Shown one piece after another: positions 17,743 to 25,020 of a stretch of DNA of 41,412 nt. A program made the position numbers and the translations under genes. Numbering within the stretch: position 1 is the stretch's first letter; each line of letters opens with the position of its first letter. The DNA is from an uncultured Prevotella sp. (GTDB taxonomy: Bacteria; Bacteroidota; Bacteroidia; Bacteroidales; Bacteroidaceae), in contig ONAR01000021.1 in assembly GCA_900315835.1 (NCBI GenBank), forward strand, positions 1-41,412. The letters run 5' to 3'. Under the pieces are notes generated by a model. That model did not search any database. It was not told the origin of the DNA and was given only the letters and a program-made list of their open reading frames with translations.

Positions 17743-17771
17743 GGAAGGTGATGCTTCTCCTATCACCTTCC
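17743..17771. other. Hairpin between the acyl carrier protein and MMPL genes
   Basis: GGAAGGTGAT (17743-17752) is perfectly complementary to 17762-17771 around a 9-base loop. It lies in the widest gap inside the operon and has no T tract. It could protect or process the upstream mRNA, giving more acyl carrier protein than exporter (inference). Confidence 0.65.
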
Positions 17772-17803
17772 TCCTTATATAAAAGCCGAACGAAAACGAC
17801 CGG

Positions 17804-18049
17804 TTACTTTGCCACGTGGCTGTAGATATAGTCGTAGAGGTCGTTGAATGAGTTGATCTTGCGCAGGTCCTCTACGGGGACCTTCAGCTTGTAGGTGTAC
17901 TGAATGACGGCCACAAGGTCAACGAGGCTGAGGCTGTCGAGGTTGAGTGCATCCTTGAGGTTTGCCTCCGGGGTGAACTTGCTCTCGTCGGTTTCAAACT
18001 CTTCGGCCAATACTTTGTTTACCTGCTTTACAATTTCTTCGCGTGTCAT
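17804..18049 (-). CDS. Acyl carrier protein
   Basis: An 81-residue four-helix acyl carrier protein. The phosphopantetheine attachment serine is Ser39 in ALNLDSLSLVDLV. It carries growing acyl chains on a thioester. Its position directly after a ketoacyl synthase gene (35-base gap) and before an exporter, away from any other fatty-acid synthesis gene, suggests a dedicated carrier rather than the general fatty-acid one. Confidence 0.93.
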   Translation of the reverse strand: MTREEIVKQVNKVLAEEFETDESKFTPEANLKDALNLDSLSLVDLVAVIQYTYKLKVPVEDLRKINSFNDLYDYIYSHVAK

Positions 18050-18084
18050 AGTCTTTTTCTTTACTGATTATTATCTGTGTTATT

Positions 18085-19305
18085 TTATAAGTTCTTGATG
18101 ATTAAAGTGGAGTTGGTGCCACCGAAGCCGAACGAGTTGCTGAGGAACATATCGAAATGCTGTTCGATGGTCTCGGGGATGACGTTGATCTGCGCCGTCT
18201 CGTCGTCGGGATTCTCAAAGTTGATGTTGCCGGCGATGAAGCCGTTCTTCATCATGAGCATGGAGTAGATGCACTCGCTGGCTCCTGCCATCCACATCTC
18301 GTGACCGGTCTGGCTCTTCGTCGAGGTCACGGGTACGCGATAGTCGCCGAAGACGCGAGCAATGGCCAGAGCCTCACGGCCGTCGCCGGCGTGGGTTGAA
18401 GTGGCGTGGGCGTTGACGTAGCCAATCTGGCGCGGGTCAACATTGCCGTTGCGCAGGCACATCTCGAGGCTGGCGGCAGGTCCGTCGACATTGGGTGTTG
18501 AGATGTGGTCGCCGTTGCCCGAGAAGCCCCAGCTGATGACCTCAGCCAAGATGGGCGCACCGCGCTTCACGGCGTGCTCGTAGTCCTCGAGAATGACTGT
18601 GGCGGCACCACCGCCGGGCACCAGTCCGTCGCGGTCGCGGTCGAACGGACGGCTGGCCTTCGTCGGGTCGCTCTCACGGGTGGAGAACGCCTGGATGCCG
18701 TCGAATGAGGCGATACCGTACATATTGTTCTCCTCAGCACCGCCTGCGATGACGTAGTCCTGCAAACCCTGAGAGATGAGCAGGGCGCCGAGGCCGATGG
18801 CCTGCGAGCTGGAGGCGCACGCTGCGCTGGCGGTAAGGTTGATGCCGCGCAGTTTGAATATCGTGGCGAGGTTCATCGTGATGGTGGAGTTCATCGACTG
18901 GAAGATGGCGCCGCTGCCGCAGGCTGCCGTATCCTTGTACTCGCGGAACTTGTCGAGTCCCTCCATCGTGGCCTCGGCCACTGAGTCGTTGCCATAGATG
19001 ATGCCGACGACGTTCTTGTCGAGGAAGTCCTGATCCATCTTGGCATTCTCCAATGCCTGACGCGTAGCCATATAGGCGTATTGCGCCTCCTCGGGCATGA
19101 ACTGCCGCTGGTTGCGCTTGATGAAAGGCTTAAGGTCGGGTTTCTTCACGTCGGTGCAGAGTGCCGAGCGGAAGCCGGCATCCTTGCGCTCCTGACTGAA
19201 GATAACACCACTTTTACCTTGATAGAGTGCATCGCGCACTTCGTCTAATGTCGTTCCAAGGCAGGACCAGATGCCCATGCCTGTGATTACAACTCTTCTA
19301 TTCAT
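18085..19305 (-). CDS. Beta-ketoacyl-ACP synthase (FabB/FabF type)
   Basis: A 406-residue condensing enzyme. It keeps the full Cys-His-His set: Cys163 in SAACASSSQ, His300 in NAHATSTHAGD, and Lys330/His335 in KSQTGHEMWMAGA. It is therefore expected to be active in decarboxylative chain extension with malonyl-ACP. The first histidine motif reads HATSTHAGD, where housekeeping FabF usually has HGTST, so it is probably a specialised paralogue. It starts with VVITGMGIWSCLG, as usual. It lies between the GNAT gene (42-base gap) and the acyl carrier protein gene. Confidence 0.92.
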   Translation of the reverse strand: MNRRVVITGMGIWSCLGTTLDEVRDALYQGKSGVIFSQERKDAGFRSALCTDVKKPDLKPFIKRNQRQFMPEEAQYAYMATRQALENAKMDQDFLDKNVVGIIYGNDSVAEATMEGLDKFREYKDTAACGSGAIFQSMNSTITMNLATIFKLRGINLTASAACASSSQAIGLGALLISQGLQDYVIAGGAEENNMYGIASFDGIQAFSTRESDPTKASRPFDRDRDGLVPGGGAATVILEDYEHAVKRGAPILAEVISWGFSGNGDHISTPNVDGPAASLEMCLRNGNVDPRQIGYVNAHATSTHAGDGREALAIARVFGDYRVPVTSTKSQTGHEMWMAGASECIYSMLMMKNGFIAGNINFENPDDETAQINVIPETIEQHFDMFLSNSFGFGGTNSTLIIKNL

Positions 19306-19347
19306 TGGTTTTCTGTTTATTTCTAATACCTTATTATAATATGAAAC

Positions 19348-20478
19348 TTACAGGTCTTTCTGATAGCAGCGGCGCCGCTTGACGTATTGCGGATGAAGGG
19401 CGTTCCACTGCGACAGTTCCTTGAAGTTGTCTTCCAACTGCGGTCCGGTCTCGGCCCATTTGAAACCCTTCTTGTTGTACACGCCGATGAGCTTGTCGAA
19501 GAGCATGGCGGTGACGCCGAGTCCCTGCATGTCGGGTCGTACGGCGATGAGCAGCAGTTCGACGGTATCCTCCGGTTTCCATTTCAGGGCTTTGATGAGG
19601 TGGTACCATCCGAAGGGCAGCATCCGGCCGTTGGCCTTGCGCAGGGCGTGAGACAAGCTGCCGATGGTCACGGCAATGCTGATGAGCTCGCCCTGCGCAT
19701 TCTCCACCACTGGTATCATCTCGGTATCGATGAGCGGCAGATAGAGGTTCATGAACTCCTTGGCTTGCTCATGGGTGAATGCCGAGAAGCCGAAAAGGGG
19801 AGAGAAAGCCGCATTGAGCAGGTCGAAGACCTTATAGATATAACCCTGACGGATTTCCTTTTTGGTAAGAACGCGGGTGTGCAAATCGAACATCTCCGGT
19901 GCCAGCTTGGCCACGCGGGCATATTTGGCGGGCGTCTTCTTGGGCACGGCGACGCGCACCGAGAGCCAGTCGACCGCCTTCTCGTAGCCGAGACGGTCCA
20001 TGTGGGTGGGGTAGTAGGGGTAGTTGTAGTATGTCACCATCGATCCCATCATGTCGAAGTCGCTCACGAGCATGCCTTCCTTGTCGTAGTCGGTGATGCC
20101 TAACGGCCCCTCAATCTTGTCCATGCCCCGCTCCCGGCCCCATTGCTCAACGGTGTCGAGCAGTGCTTTTGACACCGCCTCGTCGTCGATGAAGTCGAGG
20201 TAGCTGAAGCGGACCACCCTGTTGTTCCATTTCTCGTTGGCGTGCTTGTTGATGATGGCCACGACGCGACCCACAGGTTCACCGTCGCGGTAAGCCACGA
20301 AGCCTTCAACCTCTGAGAACGTCAAACCACTGTTCTTTTTGGGGTTGAACATGTTGCGAACGTCGGCGTCCAAATCCGGCACAAATTGTTGGCAATTGGC
20401 ATATAGCTGCTTGGGCAATGCTATAAAGTCGTCCATCGCCTTGGCCGAGTGAACTGAAACAACTGTCAGAGTTTTCAT
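19348..20478 (-). CDS. YghO-like GNAT-superfamily acyltransferase
   Basis: A 376-residue protein with two GNAT-like halves. The N-terminal half has VEGFVAYRDGEPVGRVVAI, then the family signature IEGPLGITDYDKEGMLVSDF and YYNYPYYPTHMDRLGYEKAVDWL. The C-terminal half has VRPDMQGLGVTAMLFDKL, which resembles the acyl-CoA loop of GNAT enzymes. This is the family of E. coli YghO. The bacterial ceramide synthase of Caulobacter is, to my knowledge, also a GNAT-type protein and may share this signature, so N-acylation of a sphingoid or amino-lipid base is a plausible but unproven role. It is the first gene of the six-gene operon and has a promoter box eight bases before its ATG. Confidence 0.75.
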   Translation of the reverse strand: MKTLTVVSVHSAKAMDDFIALPKQLYANCQQFVPDLDADVRNMFNPKKNSGLTFSEVEGFVAYRDGEPVGRVVAIINKHANEKWNNRVVRFSYLDFIDDEAVSKALLDTVEQWGRERGMDKIEGPLGITDYDKEGMLVSDFDMMGSMVTYYNYPYYPTHMDRLGYEKAVDWLSVRVAVPKKTPAKYARVAKLAPEMFDLHTRVLTKKEIRQGYIYKVFDLLNAAFSPLFGFSAFTHEQAKEFMNLYLPLIDTEMIPVVENAQGELISIAVTIGSLSHALRKANGRMLPFGWYHLIKALKWKPEDTVELLLIAVRPDMQGLGVTAMLFDKLIGVYNKKGFKWAETGPQLEDNFKELSQWNALHPQYVKRRRCYQKDL

Positions 20479-20486
20479 ACCGAGTG

Positions 20487-20494
20487 CAAAGTTA
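20487..20494 (-). promoter_or_regulatory. -7 promoter box for the six-gene operon
   Basis: TAACTTTG on the minus strand matches TAnnTTTG. Only eight bases separate it from the ATG of the GNAT gene, so the transcript would have almost no leader. The next clear box upstream on this strand was not found. Confidence 0.6.
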
Positions 20495-20625
20495 CAAATT
20501 AATTATCAATTTATTAAGGTTTGATTGCTGTTATTTTTTTGTTCGTTTTGCCTTTATAATGTTCTAAATAACGCATCTACGGGCTTTTCCTCGGTAAAAA
20601 TGCGAATTATTATAAAATTTAGTTG

Positions 20626-20633
20626 TAACTTTG
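20626..20633 (+). promoter_or_regulatory. -7 promoter box for the DUF5686 gene
   Basis: TAACTTTG on the plus strand matches TAnnTTTG and lies 58 bases upstream of the ATG at 20692. It is divergent from the operon promoter at 20487-20494. Confidence 0.6.
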
Positions 20634-20691
20634 CACAAAACTTTAGCGAGGTAAAAAGTTTACTTTATTTGATAAGGAGATAACATCATCA

Positions 20692-23220
20692 ATGATGAAA
20701 AAAGTTCTACTTCTGATATTGACCACAGTTTTGCTGCCATTGACAGTCGCAGCGCAGATAAAAGGTACGGTCGTTGATGCCAGTGATGGTTACGGCGTAC
20801 CTTACGCCAACGTGTTCATTCCCGAGTCGCACGAGAACATCATGTGCGACGGCGACGGCCGCTTCACCATCAAGCGGCGCCATGTGGCGAGCATTGTGGT
20901 GAGCAGTGTAGGCTATGATAAACTCACGGTGTCTATTCCACGTGGACAGGACAGCATCACCGTCAAACTGCAGGCAGCCAACAACAACCTGGCTGAGGTG
21001 AAGATCAAAGCCCACCGCCGTCGCTATAGCCGCAAGAACAATCCGGCTGTGGAACTGATGCGCAAGGTGATTGCCCGAAAGAAGGAGACCGTGCTCGAGA
21101 CGCGGCCTTACTACTCCGATGTGCGCTACCAGAAGATCACGCTGTCGGAGAACGCCGTCGATACGGTGAAGAAAAAGCGTAAGCCGTGGTTCATCGCACA
21201 GCTCGAGAAGTCGCCTTTCGACACGACGAAGCTCATCCTTCCGCTGATGGTCAACGAGCAGTTGACCAAGCATTACTACCGCCGCGACCCAAAGAAGGCG
21301 CTCGACGAGATCATGGCTTCACGCAGCAGCGGCGTCAACAAGATATTCCAGACGGGTGAGATGCTCAACACCATGTTGAAGGAGGTGTTCTCCGACGTCA
21401 ACATCAACAACGACTATGTGCGTCTGTTGCAATATCCCTTCCCCAGTCCGTTGGGCAAGACGGCTATCTCGTTCTACCATTTCTACATCCAGGATACGGT
21501 TAAGGTGGAGAACGACAGTTGCTACCACATGCTTTTCTATCCGGCCAACCAGCAGGACTTCGGCTTCAAGGGCGAGATGTATATCACCAAGGACTCCGAC
21601 CTGCAGGTGAAGACCTGCATCCTGAATATTCCGAAGAAGAGCGACGTCAACTTCGTCGACAACATGCGTGTGTTGCAGCAGTTTGAGCGGCTGCCGGGTG
21701 GCGGATGGGCGCTCACCAACGACCAGATGATGGCCGAGGTGCGCTTCACCTCATTGCTCCCGCGCATGCTGGTGGTGAGAAACACCATCAACGAGGACTT
21801 CGACTTCGACTCCATTCCCGACAAGACGCTGGCCACGAAGGCTCCGACGCGTGAGCAACCCAGTGCCCGCATCCGCAACAACACGTATTGGACGCAAAAC
21901 CGGCCCATTCCGCTCACCAGTGGCGAGGAGGGCATGGACTACTTCGTCTACCGTATGACCAAGAGCAAGAACTTCGGATGGATGAGCATCATCGCCAAGA
22001 TGGTGATGGAGAACTACATCGAGACCAGCAAGCCCGGCAATCCCGACTACTTCGACTTCGGCCCCGTGAGCACGCTCGTCTCCCACAACTTCGTCGACGG
22101 CTACCGCCTGCGCCTCAGTGGGCGTACGATGGCCGCGCTCAATCCGAACTTCTTCTGGAAAGGGTTCGTGGCTTACGGCACCGACAGCCATAAGTGGTAT
22201 TACAGCACCGAACTGACGTGGTCGCTCAACAAGAAGGAGAACTCGCCCTTCGAGTTCCCCATGCGCAACCTCACCTTTGAGACCACCTACGACCTCATGT
22301 CGCCTGCCGACAAGTATCTGGTCAACAACAAGGATAACATCTTTGAGTCGTTCCGCACGCAGAACGTCAAGCAGATGTATTATTTTAACCGGCAGAAACT
22401 GGAGTTCACCTACGAGACCGACTGGGGCCTGAGCTATAAGGCCTCGGTCAAGGCCGAGAGCAACCGTACAGCTGGCGACCTGCACTTCATCCATCTCGAC
22501 GACGGACTGGAGACCTTCCGCATCCGCACCACCGAACTGTCGGCCACCATCCGACTCAATCCCCACCAGACCTACATCAACACCAAGCAGCGCCGCTGGC
22601 CCATCAACCTCGACAGCCCCGACTTCCAGCTCACTCACACGATGGGCATCAAGGGCTTCCTCGGTGGCCAGTACCGCAGCAATATGACTGAACTCAACCT
22701 CTACAAGCGCCAGTGGCTGGGCTCGTGGGGTTACATCAACCTCCACGCCATCGGCCGTGCGCAATGGAATAAGGTGCCGTTCCCGCTGCTCTGCATGCCG
22801 CCCGTGAGCCTGACTTATCTCATGGATGCCAACGACCAGACGTTCAACCTGATGCGTAACCTCGAGTTCCTCAACGACCGCTATGTGTTCTGGAGCGCCC
22901 TGTGGGACCTCAACGGCAAACTGTTCAACCGTCTGCCGCTCATCAAAAAGCTGAAATGGCGTGAGTTTATCGGCATCAAGGGCATGTGGGGTCACCTCAC
23001 CGACAAGAATAATCCCTTCAAGCATCCCGGCGACCCGATGCTGTTCAAGTTCCCCGAGGAGAGCCACATCATGTCGAATAAGCCCTATTGGGAGGCAATG
23101 GTCGGCATACACAACATCTTCAAGTTCTTCGGCGTCGACTACGTCCGTCGCCTGACCTACCGCGACCTGCCCAATGTGGATAAGTGGGGTCTGAGGTTCA
23201 ACTTCATGATGTCGTTCTAA
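20692..23220 (+). CDS. DUF5686 outer-membrane protein with N-terminal carboxypeptidase-regulatory-like domain
   Basis: An 842-residue exported protein. A signal peptide ends near AAQ (about residue 22). A CarboxypepD_reg-like beta-sandwich follows at about 23-105 (IKGTVVDASDGYGVPYANVF, then SSVGYDKLTVSI), as in many Bacteroidetes outer-membrane proteins. The long remainder matches the DUF5686 family: an early helical part (NPAVELMRKVIARK) and many amphipathic strands in the second half. It ends in aromatic FNFMMSF, typical of a beta-barrel's last strand. Function unknown; it lacks a TonB box or plug. Two ATGs in tandem open the frame. It is followed by the large repeat island. Confidence 0.85.
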   Translation: MMKKVLLLILTTVLLPLTVAAQIKGTVVDASDGYGVPYANVFIPESHENIMCDGDGRFTIKRRHVASIVVSSVGYDKLTVSIPRGQDSITVKLQAANNNLAEVKIKAHRRRYSRKNNPAVELMRKVIARKKETVLETRPYYSDVRYQKITLSENAVDTVKKKRKPWFIAQLEKSPFDTTKLILPLMVNEQLTKHYYRRDPKKALDEIMASRSSGVNKIFQTGEMLNTMLKEVFSDVNINNDYVRLLQYPFPSPLGKTAISFYHFYIQDTVKVENDSCYHMLFYPANQQDFGFKGEMYITKDSDLQVKTCILNIPKKSDVNFVDNMRVLQQFERLPGGGWALTNDQMMAEVRFTSLLPRMLVVRNTINEDFDFDSIPDKTLATKAPTREQPSARIRNNTYWTQNRPIPLTSGEEGMDYFVYRMTKSKNFGWMSIIAKMVMENYIETSKPGNPDYFDFGPVSTLVSHNFVDGYRLRLSGRTMAALNPNFFWKGFVAYGTDSHKWYYSTELTWSLNKKENSPFEFPMRNLTFETTYDLMSPADKYLVNNKDNIFESFRTQNVKQMYYFNRQKLEFTYETDWGLSYKASVKAESNRTAGDLHFIHLDDGLETFRIRTTELSATIRLNPHQTYINTKQRRWPINLDSPDFQLTHTMGIKGFLGGQYRSNMTELNLYKRQWLGSWGYINLHAIGRAQWNKVPFPLLCMPPVSLTYLMDANDQTFNLMRNLEFLNDRYVFWSALWDLNGKLFNRLPLIKKLKWREFIGIKGMWGHLTDKNNPFKHPGDPMLFKFPEESHIMSNKPYWEAMVGIHNIFKFFGVDYVRRLTYRDLPNVDKWGLRFNFMMSF

Positions 23221-23234
23221 GCGCCACGGCCCCC

Positions 23235-23375
23235 GAAGCCTCACCCCCTGCCCCCTCCCCAAAGGGGAGGGGAAAATACCAGAAGCCTCACCCAGGCCCT
23301 CCCCCGAAAGGAAAGGAGTAAAAAGCCCCGAAAGGCCTCGTCCAGGCCCTTCCCCGAAAGGAAGAAAAGCGCCAC
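23235..23375. repeat. Three degenerate ~47-bp GC-rich units
   Basis: Units start near 23235, 23282 and 23330. Each has the layout GAAGCCTCACCC, then CCCTCCCC, a short A-rich turn and a GGGGAGG-type return, so each can form a hairpin, perfect only in the first. The array is bounded by GCGCCAC at 23221-23227 and 23369-23375. The first unit's palindrome (23237-23272) recurs inverted at 23900-23934. Confidence 0.8.
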
Positions 23376-23400
23376 TCCTTTGGTATGCATGGTTCTGTAG

Positions 23401-23419
23401 GACGCTGCTGTGCAGCGTC
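23401..23419. repeat. GACGCTGC palindrome
   Basis: GACGCTGC and its exact complement are separated by TGT, giving an 8-bp stem with a 3-base loop. It is of the type seen as dispersed intergenic palindromes in bacterial genomes; no second copy was found in this window. Confidence 0.65.
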
Positions 23420-23476
23420 TCTATCGATTCCGTCGCCCTTCTCGCCCTCTTCACGCCCTCTCGCCCTTCCCTCTTC

Positions 23477-23586
23477 GCGATAGCTATGGTATCGCACTGC
23501 GATCGCTATGGTATGACGACGCGATAGCTATGGTATCGCACTGCGATAGCTATGTTATCGCGACTCGATAGCTATGGTATCGCGAT
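23477..23586. repeat. 22-bp tandem array with internal inverted repeat (five units)
   Basis: Five units of exactly 22 bases start at 23477, 23499, 23521, 23543 and 23565. The consensus begins GCGATAGCTATGGTATCGC followed by three spacer bases. In most units GCGATA and TATCGC are complementary arms around a 7-base centre. Substitutions differ between units; unit 2 loses the right arm. No gene overlaps it. Confidence 0.9.
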
Positions 23587-23592
23587 GCGGCT

Positions 23593-23621
23593 GGTGGCCG
23601 GCACAAGACCGGCCACTACAC
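23593..23621. repeat. Dispersed palindromic repeat, copy 2
   Basis: Reverse-complement partner of 13080-13108 (28 of 29 bases). In this copy the hairpin is perfect: GTGGCCGG (23594-23601) pairs with CCGGCCAC (23609-23616) around a 7-base loop. Confidence 0.85.
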
Positions 23622-23677
23622 TGGTTGCTTCGTCGCCTGGAATGCCGAAGCTCCTATTTTTGCTTATTGTAATGACT

Positions 23678-23884
23678 GGACTTCCGGACTTCTGACTTCT
23701 GACTTCTGGACTTCCGTCTTCTGGACTTCCGTCTTCTGGACTTCCGTCTTCTGGACTTCTCCAATACTTCCTCACTGTAATGACTGGACTTCCGGACTTC
23801 TGTCTTCTGGACTTCCAACCCACTTCCGGACTTCTGTCTTCTGGACTTCCAACCCACTTCCGGACTTCTGTCTTCTGGACTTCT
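23678..23884. repeat. GGACTTCY-type array with 15-bp and 34-bp higher-order units
   Basis: Short units GGACTTCC, GGACTTCT and GTCTTCT alternate across about 200 bases. Around 23700-23760 they form a 15-bp period. From 23788 they form 34-bp units starting at 23788, 23822 and 23856. Both halves are introduced by GTAATGACTGGACTTCC. The left-edge locus (24-135) has the same octamer and a similar GTAATGAC neighbour. Confidence 0.85.
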
Positions 23885-23899
23885 AATAATCATTTCACT

Positions 23900-23934
23900 C
23901 CCCTCCCCTTTGGGGAGGGGTAGGGGGTGAGGCT
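23900..23934. repeat. Inverted copy of the GC-rich CCCTCCCC palindrome
   Basis: The reverse complement of this stretch matches 23237-23272 except for about two positions. The two inverted copies bracket about 630 bases of other repeats. The core CCCCTCCCC-TTT-GGGGAGGGG is a perfect hairpin. Confidence 0.85.
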
Positions 23935-23943
23935 CCCTCTTTT

Positions 23944-24038
23944 GCGGTAATGTTGCGGTAATGTCGTGGGGCACATTACCGCGCTTAACAATCTTATTAT
24001 CAGCGAGAAAAGTCGCTGCGGTAATTGCGGTAATGTGG
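23944..24038. repeat. Cluster of GCGGTAAT motifs with hairpins
   Basis: GCGGTAAT occurs in direct orientation at 23944, 23955, 24018 and 24027 and inverted at 23975-23982. GCGGTAATGT (23955-23964) and its complement (23973-23982) form a 10-bp stem with an 8-base loop. CAGCGA/TCGCTG (24001-24018) forms another. The stretch GGTAATGTGGTT here also occurs in the 38485-38572 array. Confidence 0.75.
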
Positions 24039-24215
24039 TTTACACTATATTGGGGGGGCAGACTCACCACATTGCTGTCTGCGTGAGGCCTGCATCGTGT
24101 AACTGCATACAAAGATACTGCTTTTTTCTGAAACCGCCAAACCCTTTAACGTCATGAGGAACATGAATTGTTGAATATTTCTATAGAAGTAGTTCCGAAA
24201 TCCATAAATGTTTTG

Positions 24216-24223
24216 TAAATTTG
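24216..24223 (+). promoter_or_regulatory. -7 promoter box for the DUF5672 gene
   Basis: TAAATTTG matches TAnnTTTG and lies 18 bases before the ATG at 24242, giving a very short leader. Confidence 0.6.
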
Positions 24224-24241
24224 CACCTCAAATAAGGGACT

Positions 24242-25015
24242 ATGAACCATAAAGATACTGTTTGTGTGGTCATTCCACTATATATGGAACTTAATGACTG
24301 GGAGCGGCGGGCCGTTGACAATAATCTCCGAGTGTTGGGAAACCATCCGTTTGCGTTTGTTTATCCGGAGAACTTCGATATCAGTCGGCTCCACAGCGCC
24401 TACCCGCAGGTCAGGCTTGTGCCGGTTTCAGACGAATGGTTGGGAAAGAAGAACGGTATAGCCGGATACAACCAGATGATGCTTTCGTCAAGTTTCTATC
24501 AGTTGTTTAGCGATGTCGACTTTATACTCATCTGTCATACTGACGCCTGGATTTTCAAAGACGAACTCGGCGACTGGTGCGGACGGGGATACGACATGGT
24601 GGCCGCTCCATGGCCTTCGCTTTGGATTTATCGACGCTTCCGCTTTCTGCAGAAGTTTAGGGAAGATTGGCAAAGAATGAAACTGCACGACACTTTCTCG
24701 CATAGCCAGTTGTATGGCCATGTGGGCAATGGCGGACTGAGCCTTCGCCGTGTGTCGGTATTCAGCGAGGCTTGCGAGCGTTACCAAAAGAAGATTGCTT
24801 ACTTCACGCGGGTGGAGTCGCTCAACGAGGATGTGTTCTGGGCTTTCGTGCCCAAGCTGAGCCTCCCCACGGAGGAAGAGGCCATCAGCTTTGCCTTCGA
24901 CAATAAACCCAAGGCGCTGTACCGACGCAATCACCACCGCTTGCCCATGGGCTGCCACGGCTTTCAGCACCGTAGCCGGCGCGGGTTCTGGCGGCAGTTC
25001 ATCGGCTGTCTCTGA
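24242..25015 (+). CDS. DUF5672 family protein, probable glycosyltransferase
   Basis: A 257-residue cytoplasmic protein. The start VCVVIPLYM and the middle segment FILICHTDAWIFKDEL, with an acidic pair like a DxD site, fit a GT-A-like fold. VGNGGLSLRRVSVF and SLNEDVFWAF are the hallmark of DUF5672 (seen often in LPS, capsule and glycan loci). The donor and acceptor sugars are unknown. It stands alone: it has its own promoter box after the repeat island and converges with cmk with only five bases between the stops. Codons are a little more AT-rich at the start than in neighbouring housekeeping genes. Confidence 0.8.
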   Translation: MNHKDTVCVVIPLYMELNDWERRAVDNNLRVLGNHPFAFVYPENFDISRLHSAYPQVRLVPVSDEWLGKKNGIAGYNQMMLSSSFYQLFSDVDFILICHTDAWIFKDELGDWCGRGYDMVAAPWPSLWIYRRFRFLQKFREDWQRMKLHDTFSHSQLYGHVGNGGLSLRRVSVFSEACERYQKKIAYFTRVESLNEDVFWAFVPKLSLPTEEEAISFAFDNKPKALYRRNHHRLPMGCHGFQHRSRRGFWRQFIGCL

Positions 25016-25020
25016 CGACG

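Larger units (their letters stand above)
23221..24241. other. Gene-free repeat island (about 1 kb)
   Basis: No convincing gene lies between the DUF5686 stop and the DUF5672 start. In order it holds a roughly 47-bp GC-rich array, a GACGCTGC hairpin, a 22-bp tandem array, a dispersed GGCCGG palindrome, a GGACTTCY-type array with 34-bp units, an inverted copy of the GC-rich palindrome and a cluster of GCGGTAAT motifs. It ends with the promoter of the next gene. Open frames crossing it are products of the repeats. Confidence 0.85.

Noticed and set aside
21751-23454. A 567-residue minus-strand frame opposite the DUF5686 gene and into the repeat island
   Set aside because: It has no domain, runs through simple repeats at its start and lies opposite a convincing outer-membrane protein.
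23477-23586. CRISPR array
   Set aside because: Units are contiguous without unique spacers, and there are no cas genes. The same holds for the array at 38485-38572.
23572-24112. Small minus-strand frames in the repeat island, with repeated EDGSPEDGSPE- and RRRKSRRRKS-type translations
   Set aside because: They are translations of the GGACTTCY tandem repeats in two frames, with no start signal or homologous look.
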